From JBCCEJ01 sp039030335 (lineage in GTDB: Bacteria; Pseudomonadota; Gammaproteobacteria; HK1): DNA of 64,000 nucleotides. The first letter of the stretch is position 1. Every line of letters starts with the position of its first letter. Shown here one piece after another: positions 26,901 through 35,434 of the stretch. The notes beneath the pieces were generated by a model. It was not told the DNA's origin. It saw only the letters and a list, made by a program, of their open reading frames with translations, and made no database searches. The stretch covers positions 9,358 to 73,357 of the forward strand of contig JBCCEJ010000020.1 in assembly GCA_039030335.1 (NCBI GenBank), in the 5' to 3' direction. The translations under genes and the position numbers were made by a program.

Positions 26901-28561
26901 CCGACGCGTGACTCGAAGACCATCTCCTCGTCCAGCTCGCCCACCCGCGGGCCGTCGGTGCCGGCATGCACGGCGTAGAGCCCGCGGTCCGGAATCGTGC
27001 CGACGTTGGTCCGCACCAGCATCTCGGTGCCGCGCCGGGCGCTCAACGTATCGGTCGTCCTGTCCCAGCTCAGCCGCGGACGCAGTTCGACCTTGCCGAG
27101 CGACGCATAGCGACCGCTCAGCATTTCCAGTACGGCGTCCAAACTCGCATCGCCGAGCCCTGTGAACGGCGCGGCACGCCTGACGAGAGCGGCAATCTCC
27201 ACGCGCGACATCGGCTGCACGCAGCACATGGCAACCAGCTGCTGTGCGAGCACGTCGAGCGGATTCTCAGGAATCCGGATAGACTCGATCGCAGCGACGC
27301 GCATGCGCTCGGCGACAACCATCGATTCCAGCAGGTCGCCGCGGTGCTTCGGATAGATGCGCCCGATACTCGCACTGCCTACCTGATGTCCGGCGCGCCC
27401 TACCCGTTGCAGGCCGCGCGCCACCGAGCCTGGAGATTCGACCAGCAGTACCCGGTCGACCGCGCCCATATCGATACCGAGCTCCATCGTGCTGGTCGCG
27501 ACGATGCACCGGATATCGCCGCGTTTCAGACCCTCTTCAATCGCCCGGCGCTGCTCGTGCGAAACGCTGCCGTGGTGGGCCAGAGCCAGTTCCTCATCAG
27601 CCAGGTCGTTCAACTGTTGTGACAGCCGCTCGGCGAGACCCCGGCTATTGACGAACACGATGGAGCTGCGCGCGGCGCGCACCTCTTCCAGCAACGCGGG
27701 CACGACCACGCTCCAGATGCCCCGCTCCGCTGGCGGCTTACCGGCTTCCGGATCGGCCATCTCAGCGAGCAGCGATCCGCCGCTGAAATTACCGAGTTCG
27801 GCGATCCGGTGCATCTCCGGTACCGGTACCACCACGCCGAGATCGAGATTGGGCGGCGTTGCGGCATCCACCGTGGCGATGGGACGGGCACCAGCGAGAA
27901 AGCGGGCCGCGACATCCGGGGGACGAACCGTCGCGGACAAGCCGATCCGTTGCGGTGCTCGCCCGCAGAGAGACTCCAGGCGCTCGAGACTGAGCGCCAG
28001 ATGAGCGCCGCGTTTGGTCGCCGCCAGGGCATGAACTTCGTCGACGATCACGGTGTGCACGCCGGTGAGATGCTGCGCCGCCTTCGATCCCAACAGCAAA
28101 TAGAGCGATTCCGGCGTCGTGACGAGGATTTCCCCGGGCTCGCGCAGCTGCCGGCGCCGTTCCGCCTGCGGCGTGTCCCCGGTGCGCACGTCAACCCTGG
28201 GCAGCCGCACCGGCTGCCCGAGCCGCTCGGCTTGCCGTGCGATGCCGATCAGGGGGGCACGCAGATTGCGCTCGATGTCGTAGACGAGCGCCTTCAGCGG
28301 CGAAACGTAGAGTACCCGTACACCGGAATCCGTTCGTCCGGTGCCCTCATTGGCGACGCGGTCGACCGCCCAGAGAAAGGCTGCCAGCGTCTTGCCGCTA
28401 CCGGTGGGGGCCAGCAACAGCGCGTTGTGGCCGAGGGCGATCTCGTGCCAGCCGCGAACCTGTACCGGCGTAGGCGCGGCGAAAGCCGCCTCGAACCAGG
28501 CCGAAACGGGTGCCGAAAACGGTAGGTCCGAATCGTGCCCTCCGGTCTCGGGCGCGCTCAG
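23936..28561 (-). CDS. lhr: Lhr-type large ATP-dependent DNA helicase (Lhr-Core plus C-terminal extension), apparent CTG start
   Basis: Motifs: Walker A APTGSGKT, DEVH box (IVDEVHALAATKRGAHLAL), SATVRPPDVAARFL, FVNSRGLAERL, STMELGIDMGAVDRVLLVESPGSVARGLQRVGRAGH, then the winged-helix and beta-barrel core and a long C-terminal part. The first ATG/GTG/TTG in frame is a TTG at 28417, inside ALLLAPTGSGKT, too late for a working protein. The frame is open upstream to 28633 and encodes the conserved region FSAPVSAWFEAAFAAPTPVQ before Walker A. No standard start exists there. CTG at 28561 overlaps the msrA TGA (CTGA) and has AGAGGT 9 nt upstream, giving 1541 residues, close to E. coli Lhr (1538). The helicase acts in DNA repair. 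Confidence 0.9.
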   Translation of the reverse strand: MSAPETGGHDSDLPFSAPVSAWFEAAFAAPTPVQVRGWHEIALGHNALLLAPTGSGKTLAAFLWAVDRVANEGTGRTDSGVRVLYVSPLKALVYDIERNLRAPLIGIARQAERLGQPVRLPRVDVRTGDTPQAERRRQLREPGEILVTTPESLYLLLGSKAAQHLTGVHTVIVDEVHALAATKRGAHLALSLERLESLCGRAPQRIGLSATVRPPDVAARFLAGARPIATVDAATPPNLDLGVVVPVPEMHRIAELGNFSGGSLLAEMADPEAGKPPAERGIWSVVVPALLEEVRAARSSIVFVNSRGLAERLSQQLNDLADEELALAHHGSVSHEQRRAIEEGLKRGDIRCIVATSTMELGIDMGAVDRVLLVESPGSVARGLQRVGRAGHQVGSASIGRIYPKHRGDLLESMVVAERMRVAAIESIRIPENPLDVLAQQLVAMCCVQPMSRVEIAALVRRAAPFTGLGDASLDAVLEMLSGRYASLGKVELRPRLSWDRTTDTLSARRGTEMLVRTNVGTIPDRGLYAVHAGTDGPRVGELDEEMVFESRVGETFLLGASSWRIEQITRDRVIVSPAPGEPGKLPFWRGDGPGRSPELGHALGQMTRELAGVSRTKAVARLSDAGLAQAHAADNLLDYLEEQREATGALPTDRTVVVERFTDELGDWRICILSPFGARVHAPWAMALERRIGVRAGFEVQLMYADDGIVLRLPDLGELPALDDLFPDPEDIETLIVEQLADTAMYAGLFRESAARALLLPRRSPGARSPLWVQRMKSAELLAAVRESGDFPIALECYREALADQFDLEALRGVLLGIRQGRIQVHEAETPRASPFARSLVFAYVAAYLYEQDAPLAERKAQALSLDRDLLAELVGHGALRELIDPDVMHDVEMRLQHLNSERQARDIDDLELVLARLGDLSTAELEARAHDPTAVAAGLEALAAAGRIIGVRIGGEPRWLAIQDAALYRDALGVVPPAGLSEALLEPFRDPSGSDALSALAARFAAVRGPFTLSDLADRFALRPAQLEAPLALLTMEGRLTRGEIDPRRAGEQWCDVDVLRRLKRETLARLRNQVAPVPAPRMAEFLPAWQGVGTDERGLDRLLDVIAQLAGVALPWSLWREHVLPSRVSGFSEAELERACASGIVVWVGAGAAGPRDMRVAFYLREQVSDLLPEPDTDDDAAGSPRPADGADDADAAADAAVRHAVIEVLGTRGACFTTDLEHDLASIGEAGATERFRRVLDDLARAGVITNDTLGPLAGLAGDGRGRRRSAGGSAMRGFGRRVRSRAGASAMAAGGRWSLVRPFVAPEPTKPPASAPDRAGTSRLLAKAETLLARYGIVAREMAAGDGLAGGFQAVYPVLKQLEESGKVRRGYFLEGLSGAQFAMPGAVDMLRDFERQSLRRDGPELRVLPALDPANPYGSILPWPALDGRRQAARRQRAAWVVLCGTRLLAYYAAGSRALTVFDANDSQGALSAGLSALAGQLRGRNNKLMVIQTVNGEAARQAALAPLLIAAGFVSDYRGFTALAPARGRPAESS

Positions 28562-29205
28562 ACGGCGGCTACCTCTACACCTTGAGGGCAGGCCACACCA
28601 GTACCACCGAGACCGCAGTAACCCCAGGGCTGTTTAGCGAGATACTGCTGATGGAAGTCTTCGGCGAAGTAGAACGGCGGCGCCGATAAAATTTCAGTCG
28701 TGATGGTCCCGTAGCCCGCGGTCCCCAGAGCCGCCTGATAGGCGCGTTTGCTGGCGATCGCGGCCTCAGCCTGCGCGTCGTCGTACGTGTAGATGCCGGA
28801 GCGGTACTGGGTGCCCACATCGTTACCCTGCCGCATCCCCTGCGTCGGATTGTGAGATTCCCAGAACACCTTCAGCAACACGGCGAAATCGACCTCGTTC
28901 GGATCGAACACGACGCGCACCACCTCGTTGTGGCCCGTCAAACCGCTGCACACTTCTTCGTAAGTAGGGTTCGGCGTAAAGCCCGCCGCGTAGCCGACCG
29001 CGGTGACGATGACTCCCGGGGTTTCCCAGAACTTACGCTCGGCCCCCCAAAAGCAACCGAGACCAAACATGGCGTATTGCAGTTCGGGTGCATACGGCCC
29101 TTGCATCGGCGCACCGTTGACGAAGTGACTGGCGGGCACTCGCAGCGCGACATCGCGACCTGGCAGCGCCTCGGCGGCGGTTGGCATCGTTATCGATTTC
29201 GCCAT
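28558..29205 (-). CDS. msrA: Peptide-methionine (S)-S-oxide reductase
   Basis: 215 residues from ATG 29205 behind AGAGGA. The catalytic motif GCFWGAERKFW is intact, followed by VGYAAGFTPNPTYEEVCSGLTGHNEVVRV and GTQYRSGIY. The C-terminus (LAKQPWGYCGLGGTGVACPQG) carries the two recycling cysteines of E. coli-type MsrA. It reduces methionine-S-sulfoxide in oxidised proteins. First gene of an msrA-lhr-nei operon, combining protein and DNA oxidative repair. The catalytic residue is encoded as Cys, not selenocysteine. Confidence 0.95.
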   Translation of the reverse strand: MAKSITMPTAAEALPGRDVALRVPASHFVNGAPMQGPYAPELQYAMFGLGCFWGAERKFWETPGVIVTAVGYAAGFTPNPTYEEVCSGLTGHNEVVRVVFDPNEVDFAVLLKVFWESHNPTQGMRQGNDVGTQYRSGIYTYDDAQAEAAIASKRAYQAALGTAGYGTITTEILSAPPFYFAEDFHQQYLAKQPWGYCGLGGTGVACPQGVEVAAV

Positions 29206-29306
29206 TGCTAATCCTCTCTTGTCTCGCCTTCGAAAAATTGTCCCGTTCCGACCGCTCAGCTGCGGCGGCCCGAGCCCTGGAGGGGTCCGGCGCCGCCGGC
29301 ACATAG

Positions 29307-30029
29307 TCAGGACTCAGGCACGGCAAACATGTAACCCACGCCCCTTACGGTCTTGATAAGAGCCGGTCTGCGCGGGTCAGGCTCCATCTTGCGGCGGAGC
29401 TTCACAATAGCCGTATCCACGGCGCGATCAAAGGGCGACCAGTTCCGCCCCGCCGCTTGCTCCAGCAGCTGTTCGCGGGACATGACCTGCGGCGCGTTGC
29501 GTACGAGCACCGCCAACAGATCGAACTCGAGAGTCGTCAGCGCGACGACGCCGCGTTCGTTGTGCCGCAGCTCGCGGGCACCAAGGTTCAGATTGAAGTC
29601 GCCGAACCTGAGTTCCCCGTGTCGCGCCAGCGCGTCGCTGGCAGCGGATCCCGAACGCCGCATAACCGACCGGATCCGCGCGAGAAGTTCGCGCTCGTCG
29701 AACGGCTTGGACACGTAGTCATCGGCGCCGAGTTCCAGCCCGACAACTCGCTCGACGCTCCCTTCCTTGCCCGTCAGGATGATGATGCCAACCTCAGAAG
29801 TGCGCCTGAGTTCGCGCGTCAGCGTCAGGCCGTCGTCGCCGGGCATGCTGAGATCGAGAATGACCAGGTCGAAGGTCTGCTGCTGCATCTGCTGGCGCAT
29901 GTCGTTGCCATCGTAGGCAACTTCCACGGCCAGTCCTTCAGCTTCGAGATAGCGCTTCAGGTATCTGCCAATCTGGGGGTCGTCATCGACGACGAGTATG
30001 CGGCGCTGCTGTGACAGGCCTTCCGACAC
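29307..30029 (-). CDS. OmpR-family response regulator
   Basis: 240 residues from GTG 30029 (GGAG 9 nt upstream); sequence upstream to 30284 is not conserved. The receiver domain has D15-D17 (LVVDDDP), phospho-acceptor D59 (VILDLSMPGDDGL), T/K positions (IILTGKEG, YVSKPFDERELLARI). The C-terminal winged-helix DNA-binding domain ends DTAIVKLRRKMEPDP...IKTVRGVGYMF. It is a transcription factor; regulon unknown. It lies 80 bp downstream of the histidine kinase gene on the same strand and is probably its partner. Confidence 0.92.
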   Translation of the reverse strand: MSEGLSQQRRILVVDDDPQIGRYLKRYLEAEGLAVEVAYDGNDMRQQMQQQTFDLVILDLSMPGDDGLTLTRELRRTSEVGIIILTGKEGSVERVVGLELGADDYVSKPFDERELLARIRSVMRRSGSAASDALARHGELRFGDFNLNLGARELRHNERGVVALTTLEFDLLAVLVRNAPQVMSREQLLEQAAGRNWSPFDRAVDTAIVKLRRKMEPDPRRPALIKTVRGVGYMFAVPES

Positions 30030-30109
30030 TGAGTTACTCCGGAAGCGATCGCCGGGTCTGACCGGGGCCCGACAAAGCTGTGATGATAGCCGGATCCACA
30101 GGCTGCGTC

Positions 30110-31273
30110 TCAGGATGGCGCGAGCGGCAAGCACAGTTCCACAATGGTCCCCGTACGGTCTGGCGAGGCCAGACCCACCTGACCGCCGTATGCGTGGATC
30201 GCTTCGCGCACCATCCGCAGCCCGAGCCCCGCACGGCCTGGCCGCGTGGCCGCGGCCAGGCCGGTCACGTCGGTTGCCGGCCACGCCGACAGACCGGCGC
30301 CGCTATCGCAAAATCGCACGCGGCCAACGGTAGCGCGACCAGACCGGTCCGCTCTCGGCGCCCCGCGGTCGAACGTCGCCGAGATGGCTAACTCACCACC
30401 TGCGGGCATCGCATCGCGGGCATTGAGCGCAAGATTCAGAACGACCGCCTCCATGAGCGGAACAGGTAAGGCCAGATCGTACCAGTCGGTGCCGAAATCG
30501 AATCTCACCTCGATGCGAGGCGCGAGCAGCCGCGCCGCCAATGCCACGGCCCTGCTGAGGTCAGCGCGCGTGCTACACCCGGACGTACTGGCCGGCGGCC
30601 CCCCGACGATAGAGAGGTTTGCCGCGAGTTGTCTCAGCCGCGCCGCCGCGTCGTCACACTCCTCGACGAGTTCCGGGACCACGGGCGATACCGGATCCTC
30701 GGTTTGCAGCAGTCGCAGGTTGCCGGTGAGCACGGTGGCAAGATTGTTGAGATCATGTGCGGCCGCGGCCGCCAACCGGCAAAGAGGCTCGCGCACCCGG
30801 CGCGACTCCGCGTGACGCCGGCGCAGGCAGCGCGTGAGCGACAGCGGCAGCGCGGCGGCACCCTCAGTCGTCAACACGAGGCACTCCACGGGTGCCACAT
30901 CCAACCACCGCAGAAGTTCGTCGTCCCGGGCGGCATCCCCATGCCCGGTACCGCGCAGCAAAAGCACCGGCTCGCCGCGGAGCTGTTCGCGCAAAGTCTG
31001 CTGCTGCTCCGCAGGATAGTCATCCGTCACGGCCATGATGTGCGGCCCCGGCGACGCAGAAGCGTCAGAGCCCGGATCCGCCAGGGTCTCATGCCCGTGC
31101 CGGTGTTCCGGTTGAGCAGTCTCCCCGGCGACCCGCTGGAAGCCGGGCCCACCGGCTTTTGTCGGCTCGCTCAGCAGGCGCTCCATGTCGCGGCGCGCCG
31201 CATCGGTGACAAACAGATCGAGCGAGACCTCGGTTCCGTCGGGCAAGGTTCCACGCCAGCGGTCTGCGCGCAC
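30110..31273 (-). CDS. Soluble-looking sensor histidine kinase
   Basis: 387 residues, GTG start. The first 150 residues have no recognised domain and no membrane helix: a short beta-rich start (WRGTLPDGTEVSLDLFVTD), then a region that resembles a degenerate receiver (PVLLLRGTGHGDAARDDELLRWLDVAPVECLVLT). H-box AAAHDLNNLATVL with H173, N-box LNLALNARDAM, G1 CDSGAGL and G2 GRAGLGLRMVREAI follow. The HDLNN motif is typical of NtrB-like/hybrid kinases. It probably phosphorylates the downstream OmpR-type regulator. The start is uncertain because no clear ribosome binding site is at normal distance. Confidence 0.8.
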   Translation of the reverse strand: MRADRWRGTLPDGTEVSLDLFVTDAARRDMERLLSEPTKAGGPGFQRVAGETAQPEHRHGHETLADPGSDASASPGPHIMAVTDDYPAEQQQTLREQLRGEPVLLLRGTGHGDAARDDELLRWLDVAPVECLVLTTEGAAALPLSLTRCLRRRHAESRRVREPLCRLAAAAAHDLNNLATVLTGNLRLLQTEDPVSPVVPELVEECDDAAARLRQLAANLSIVGGPPASTSGCSTRADLSRAVALAARLLAPRIEVRFDFGTDWYDLALPVPLMEAVVLNLALNARDAMPAGGELAISATFDRGAPRADRSGRATVGRVRFCDSGAGLSAWPATDVTGLAAATRPGRAGLGLRMVREAIHAYGGQVGLASPDRTGTIVELCLPLAPS

Positions 31274-31305
31274 TCTCCCGACCCTCGCGGCAGTCGGCCC
31301 GACCG

Positions 31306-32163
31306 CTACCGTTCCCAGTGCCGTTGGCGGAACGGATTAGCCGGATAGGTGCCGAGCAACTTCGTCTTCGTGGAGAAGAACTGCAGTTCCTCCAGTGCGA
31401 GGTCGACGTGACGTTCGGAGGGATGGCCGTCGAATTCGATGTAGAACTGCGCCACGGTGAAGCTCGAATCCGTGATGTAACTCTCGAGCTTCGTGATATT
31501 GATACCGTTGGTCGCGAAACCGCCGAGGGCTTTGTAAAGCGCGGCCGGGACGCTTCGCACCTGGAACACCAGGCTCGTCATACACGGCCCGTCGCGCGGG
31601 TCGGGTTCCTGACGTTGGCGAGACATGACGACCATTCGTGTCGTGTTCCCGATCCGGTCTTCGATACGCGAGCGCAGTACTTTCAGCCCATAGATCTCGC
31701 CCGCGAGCGCAGAGGCGATCGCCGCCACGTTCGCATCACCGTTCTCCGCGAGCGCTTTGGCGGCGCCGGCCGTATCAGCACTCTGCACGGGTTTGAGGCC
31801 AAGTTCTGCGATGAGATGCCGGCACTGACTCAGCGCCTGTACGTGACTGGTCACCGTGGTCAGGTTTTCCAGCCGGGCATCCGGCAGACCGAGCAGCTGG
31901 TGCTGCACCGACTGGAAGTGCTCGTTGATGATGTAGAGGCCGGAATCCGGCAGCAGATGGTGAATATCCGCCACACGGCCGCCGACGGTGTTCTCTATCG
32001 GAATCATCGCGAGGCTCGCCGCTCCGCCGGTGACGGCTGCGAACGCGTCTTCGAAACTTTCGCAGGCGAATGGCTCCATATCCGGATACGCCTCGACACA
32101 GGCCTTATGGGAATAAGCCCCAGGCACCCCTTGGTAGGCGATCTTGTTATTGCTCTGCCTCAT
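31306..32163 (-). CDS. pheA: Prephenate dehydratase
   Basis: 285 residues, monofunctional (no chorismate mutase domain). It starts KIAYQGVPGAYSHKAC, has IPIENTVGGRVADIHHLL, and NTTRMVVMSR where the catalytic TRF motif normally is (TRM here). A C-terminal ACT domain (about residues 200-275) has ALYKALGGFATNGINITKLESYI, the allosteric phenylalanine-binding GALV and ESRP-like positions. It converts prephenate to phenylpyruvate in phenylalanine synthesis and is probably feedback-controlled by Phe. Neighbours are unrelated. Confidence 0.92.
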   Translation of the reverse strand: MRQSNNKIAYQGVPGAYSHKACVEAYPDMEPFACESFEDAFAAVTGGAASLAMIPIENTVGGRVADIHHLLPDSGLYIINEHFQSVQHQLLGLPDARLENLTTVTSHVQALSQCRHLIAELGLKPVQSADTAGAAKALAENGDANVAAIASALAGEIYGLKVLRSRIEDRIGNTTRMVVMSRQRQEPDPRDGPCMTSLVFQVRSVPAALYKALGGFATNGINITKLESYITDSSFTVAQFYIEFDGHPSERHVDLALEELQFFSTKTKLLGTYPANPFRQRHWER

Positions 32164-32235
32164 GACGCATGCGTCTCCCAGTCAAATTCCCGATAACGAT
32201 TTCCGGTCGAGCAGGTCAGCCGGGGTCACTGCGAT

Positions 32236-32943
32236 TCAAGCGCCCGTAGCGTCGCTGGCCAGCTCGGCGATCGAACCCGCCAACAACGCGAGCGGCGCAC
32301 GCTCGATCGCGTGCCCCATACCGGGAAACACGGCCATCTCGCCGTTCGGCAATGCCCGGTAGAGCGCGTGCATTGCCGCCACTGAAGTCAGGTGGTCGCG
32401 ATCTCCCACGCCAACCCGTACCCGTTGCTCCACGCGCGCCAGTGCGTCCCAACCGAGCGGTGGACTCGCTCCGGTTCGCTCGATCAGTGCCGCCGTCATC
32501 CCGAGCACGGTTCTCCATCCCCCGGCAACGTGTCGGTCGGCCAGCATCTGCGCGAAACGCGGCACCTTGCGTTCGATGAGGTCGGCGTCGAGTTCAGCCA
32601 GCGTCTCGGCGGCCGCCTCCGGCGTCCACGCGAAGTAGGTCCCGAGTGTATGGACCGCAGCGATCCGGGCCGGGTGATGGACGGCGAGATACAGGCCCAC
32701 GTAGCCGCCCATGCTGTGCCCGAAAACCGGCGCGCTATCGATGCCGCGCGCGTCCATCGTTTCGAGTACCGCGCGGGCAAACTGATCGTAGTCGAACCTC
32801 TCCGGCACTGGACCCGCTTCGCCATGTCCCGGGAAATCCATTGTCGCGACGTCGAATCTGTCGGCCAGGCAGGCGGCGAGCGGCGCGAGCTGTGAAGCCG
32901 AACCGAGCGCAGCGTGCAACAAAATGAGCGGAGGCTTTGACAT
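32236..32943 (-). CDS. Alpha/beta hydrolase
   Basis: 235 residues. Oxyanion region LLHAALGSASQL, nucleophile elbow GHSMGG (Ser), acid VGVGDRDHLTSV and catalytic His in FPGMGHAIERAP make a complete triad. No signal peptide, so cytoplasmic. Family members include esterases and C-C hydrolases; specificity cannot be assigned. The gene lies 72 bp upstream of pheA on the same strand. Confidence 0.85.
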   Translation of the reverse strand: MSKPPLILLHAALGSASQLAPLAACLADRFDVATMDFPGHGEAGPVPERFDYDQFARAVLETMDARGIDSAPVFGHSMGGYVGLYLAVHHPARIAAVHTLGTYFAWTPEAAAETLAELDADLIERKVPRFAQMLADRHVAGGWRTVLGMTAALIERTGASPPLGWDALARVEQRVRVGVGDRDHLTSVAAMHALYRALPNGEMAVFPGMGHAIERAPLALLAGSIAELASDATGA

Positions 32944-33214
32944 ACGGGTGCTTGCGTAACAGTACGGCGGCTTGGTGATCGATACCGGCGGGGGCGAGAC
33001 CGGCCAATTCCGTAGTTTAGCTCGCCGTCAGTGCAATGCGCGATTGCCGCAATATCGGTCGGGTCTTTTGGGCGCCGGGGCGGCCCGGCTATATTGACCG
33101 GCGTTTTCCAGGCAACTCCAGGCTATAGCTGCGGGCTCCGGCACGGTCGCGACCGAACCGGAGATGGGGCGCGCGCCTGGCTCGAAGCCGCAACCGCAAC
33201 CGAGATTCGACCGA

Positions 33215-34009
33215 ATGACCAGAGACTACGACACGCTACAGCTGGAGCCGGTAGGCCCGCACGTGCTGATCGTGCGCATGAACCGTCCCGAAGCAGCAAA
33301 TGCGCTCAACACGCGCATGGGAGAAGAACTGCTGGCGGTGTGGTCCAGCTTCTACGTCGACCAGCGCGACGTCCGTTGCATCGTGCTGACGGGTGCCGGC
33401 GAGAAAGCGTTCTGCGCCGGTGGTGACCTGAAAGAACGCAACGGCATGACAGACGCCCAATGGCAGGCGCAGCACGCCTTGTTCGAGCAGATGAGCATGG
33501 CGCTGATGGATTGCCCCGTGCCCGTGATCGCTGCCGTCAACGGCGCCGCGTATGGTGGCGGCTGTGAAATGGTCGCCGGCGTCGATTTCGCATACGTGGC
33601 GCGCCGGGCGCGTTTCGCGTTGACCGAGGTCACGCTGGGGATCATGCCCGGTGCGATGGGCACGCAGAACATGCCGCGGGCAGTGGGACTGCGTCGCGCT
33701 AAAGAGATCATCCTGACCGGCCTGCCATTCTCCGCGGAAGATGCGTTCGCCTGGGGCCTCGCCAATCGTGTCTGCGACGACGACAAGCTGATGGACGAGA
33801 CGCTCGCTACCGCCGGCCGAATCGCCGGCAATGCACCTATCAGTACGCGCCAGGCCAAGAAGTCCGTCACGATGGCGGGGCAGATCGACGCGCGAAACGG
33901 CTACCTCTTCGAAATTGAAGCGTACAACCGGATGGTCACCACCGAAGACCGTCTGGAAGGGGTACGGGCCTATAACGAGAAGCGCAAACCAGACTTCAAG
34001 GGGCGCTGA
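33215..34009 (+). CDS. Enoyl-CoA hydratase/isomerase family protein
   Basis: 264 residues from ATG 33215. Crotonase fold motifs: NRPEAANALNTRM, the oxyanion segment AFCAGGDLKER, AAYGGGCEMVAGVDFAYVA and TEVTLGIMPGAMGTQNMPRAVG. Both glutamates expected of hydratases are present (GGCE and ALTEVTLG). It should hydrate 2-enoyl-CoA thioesters in fatty-acid or other acyl-CoA breakdown. An acyl-CoA dehydrogenase gene follows 212 bp downstream on the same strand, which fits consecutive beta-oxidation steps. Confidence 0.9.
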   Translation: MTRDYDTLQLEPVGPHVLIVRMNRPEAANALNTRMGEELLAVWSSFYVDQRDVRCIVLTGAGEKAFCAGGDLKERNGMTDAQWQAQHALFEQMSMALMDCPVPVIAAVNGAAYGGGCEMVAGVDFAYVARRARFALTEVTLGIMPGAMGTQNMPRAVGLRRAKEIILTGLPFSAEDAFAWGLANRVCDDDKLMDETLATAGRIAGNAPISTRQAKKSVTMAGQIDARNGYLFEIEAYNRMVTTEDRLEGVRAYNEKRKPDFKGR

Positions 34010-34221
34010 ACCGGTTCTGGCCCGTACGGGACGAGAGCGCACCACGAGCGACCCGCTCGCGCTCCCTGCTCCGCGCTGCAACTGCCGCGCCGAGTCGGGG
34101 TCGAAGCGGCTGTGACCGGCCGAGCGTTCCCGGCATTTACACGCAGTGCCGGTAGCGGCGGCGCCACCACATTTTCAAACTCAAGGGTTCTTCGCGAACC
34201 CGACTCGACAAGGCCAACTTC

Positions 34222-35412
34222 ATGAGTGACGAGATGCACCACACCATGCCGGTCGGCAACGACTACGCCGATATTCGCGACGCGGTACGCAAACTTTGCG
34301 ATGCGTATCCGACGGCCTACTGGCAAGGGCTCGAGAACCAGCCGCCTGAGAGCAGCTACCCGACCGAGTTTATCCAGGCGCTCACCGCGGCCGGCTACCT
34401 GGGTGCGCTGATCCCCGAGCAGTACGGCGGAGCAGGCCTGCCGCTCCGTGCGGCCGCGGTAATACTGGAGACCATCCATGCGACTGCCTGTTCGGCCGCG
34501 GCCGCGCATGCGCAGATGTACACCATGGGCACGGTGCTGCGCCATGGCAGCGAAGAGCAGAAGTCTACGTACCTGCCAAAGATCGCGAACGGAGAACTTC
34601 GGCTGCAGGCGTTCGGCGTGACCGAACCGAACACCGGCTCCGACACGACGCAGCTGCGCACCCGGGCCGAACGCATCGACGGGGGTTACCGCATCAATGG
34701 ACAGAAGGTTTGGACGTCCAGGGCTCAGCACTCTGACTTGATGCTGCTGCTGGCCCGCACGACGCCTGCGGAAGACTGCGTCAAGCGCACCGACGGCATC
34801 TCCACGTTCCTCGTCGATTTGCGGGAGGCCGTCGGCAACGGGTGCACCATTCATCCGATCGACGCGATGATCAACCACAACACCACACAGATCTTCTTCG
34901 ACAATCTCGAGATTCCGGAAAGCGCGCTGGTCGGTGAGGAGGGCCGGGGTTTTCGGTACATCCTCGACGGCATGAACGCAGAGCGTTGTCTCATCGCCGC
35001 GGAGGCGATCGGCAACGGCCGGTATTTCGTCGAGCGCGCCGTTGAATACGCCGGCGAGCGTCAGGTCTTCGGCAAGCCGATCGGAACCAATCAGGGCGTG
35101 CAGTTCCCGATCGCCGAAGCGCACATGCACGTCGACGCCGCCGACCTGATGGTGCGCAAAGGATGTGCCCTGTTCGACGCGGGGCAGCCCTGTGGCGCCG
35201 AGGCGAACATAGCCAAGTATCTGGCCGCTGAAGCGTCTTGGGCCGCCGCGCAGGCCTGCTTCGATACGTTTGGCGGCTTCGCGTTCGCCTGCGAGTACGA
35301 CGTCGAGCGGAAGTGGCGTGAAACCCGCCTGTTCCGCACGGCGCCAGTGTCGGCCAATATGGTGCTGAACTTCGTGGGACAGCACGTGCTCGGCATGCCG
35401 CGCTCCTACTGA
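34222..35412 (+). CDS. Acyl-CoA dehydrogenase
   Basis: 396 residues. Family motifs: LIPEQYGGAGLPLRAAAVILE, LQAFGVTEPNTGSDTTQLRTRA (flavin contacts), INGQKVWTSRAQHSDLMLLLART, GERQVFGKPIGTNQGVQFPIAEA and DTFGGFAFACEYDVERKWRETRLFR. The usual YEGT catalytic-base loop near the C-terminus is replaced by TAPVSANMVLNFVG, a variant seen in several proteobacterial ACAD groups, so the base may lie elsewhere. Flavin-dependent dehydrogenation of an acyl-CoA is expected; chain length is unknown. Confidence 0.9.
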   Translation: MSDEMHHTMPVGNDYADIRDAVRKLCDAYPTAYWQGLENQPPESSYPTEFIQALTAAGYLGALIPEQYGGAGLPLRAAAVILETIHATACSAAAAHAQMYTMGTVLRHGSEEQKSTYLPKIANGELRLQAFGVTEPNTGSDTTQLRTRAERIDGGYRINGQKVWTSRAQHSDLMLLLARTTPAEDCVKRTDGISTFLVDLREAVGNGCTIHPIDAMINHNTTQIFFDNLEIPESALVGEEGRGFRYILDGMNAERCLIAAEAIGNGRYFVERAVEYAGERQVFGKPIGTNQGVQFPIAEAHMHVDAADLMVRKGCALFDAGQPCGAEANIAKYLAAEASWAAAQACFDTFGGFAFACEYDVERKWRETRLFRTAPVSANMVLNFVGQHVLGMPRSY

Positions 35413-35434
35413 CACCAGAGACTGCTGGGCGCCG

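Noticed and set aside
28558..29205. MsrA as a third selenoprotein
   Set aside because: The catalytic position in GCFWG is a normal Cys codon and the frame has no internal TGA.
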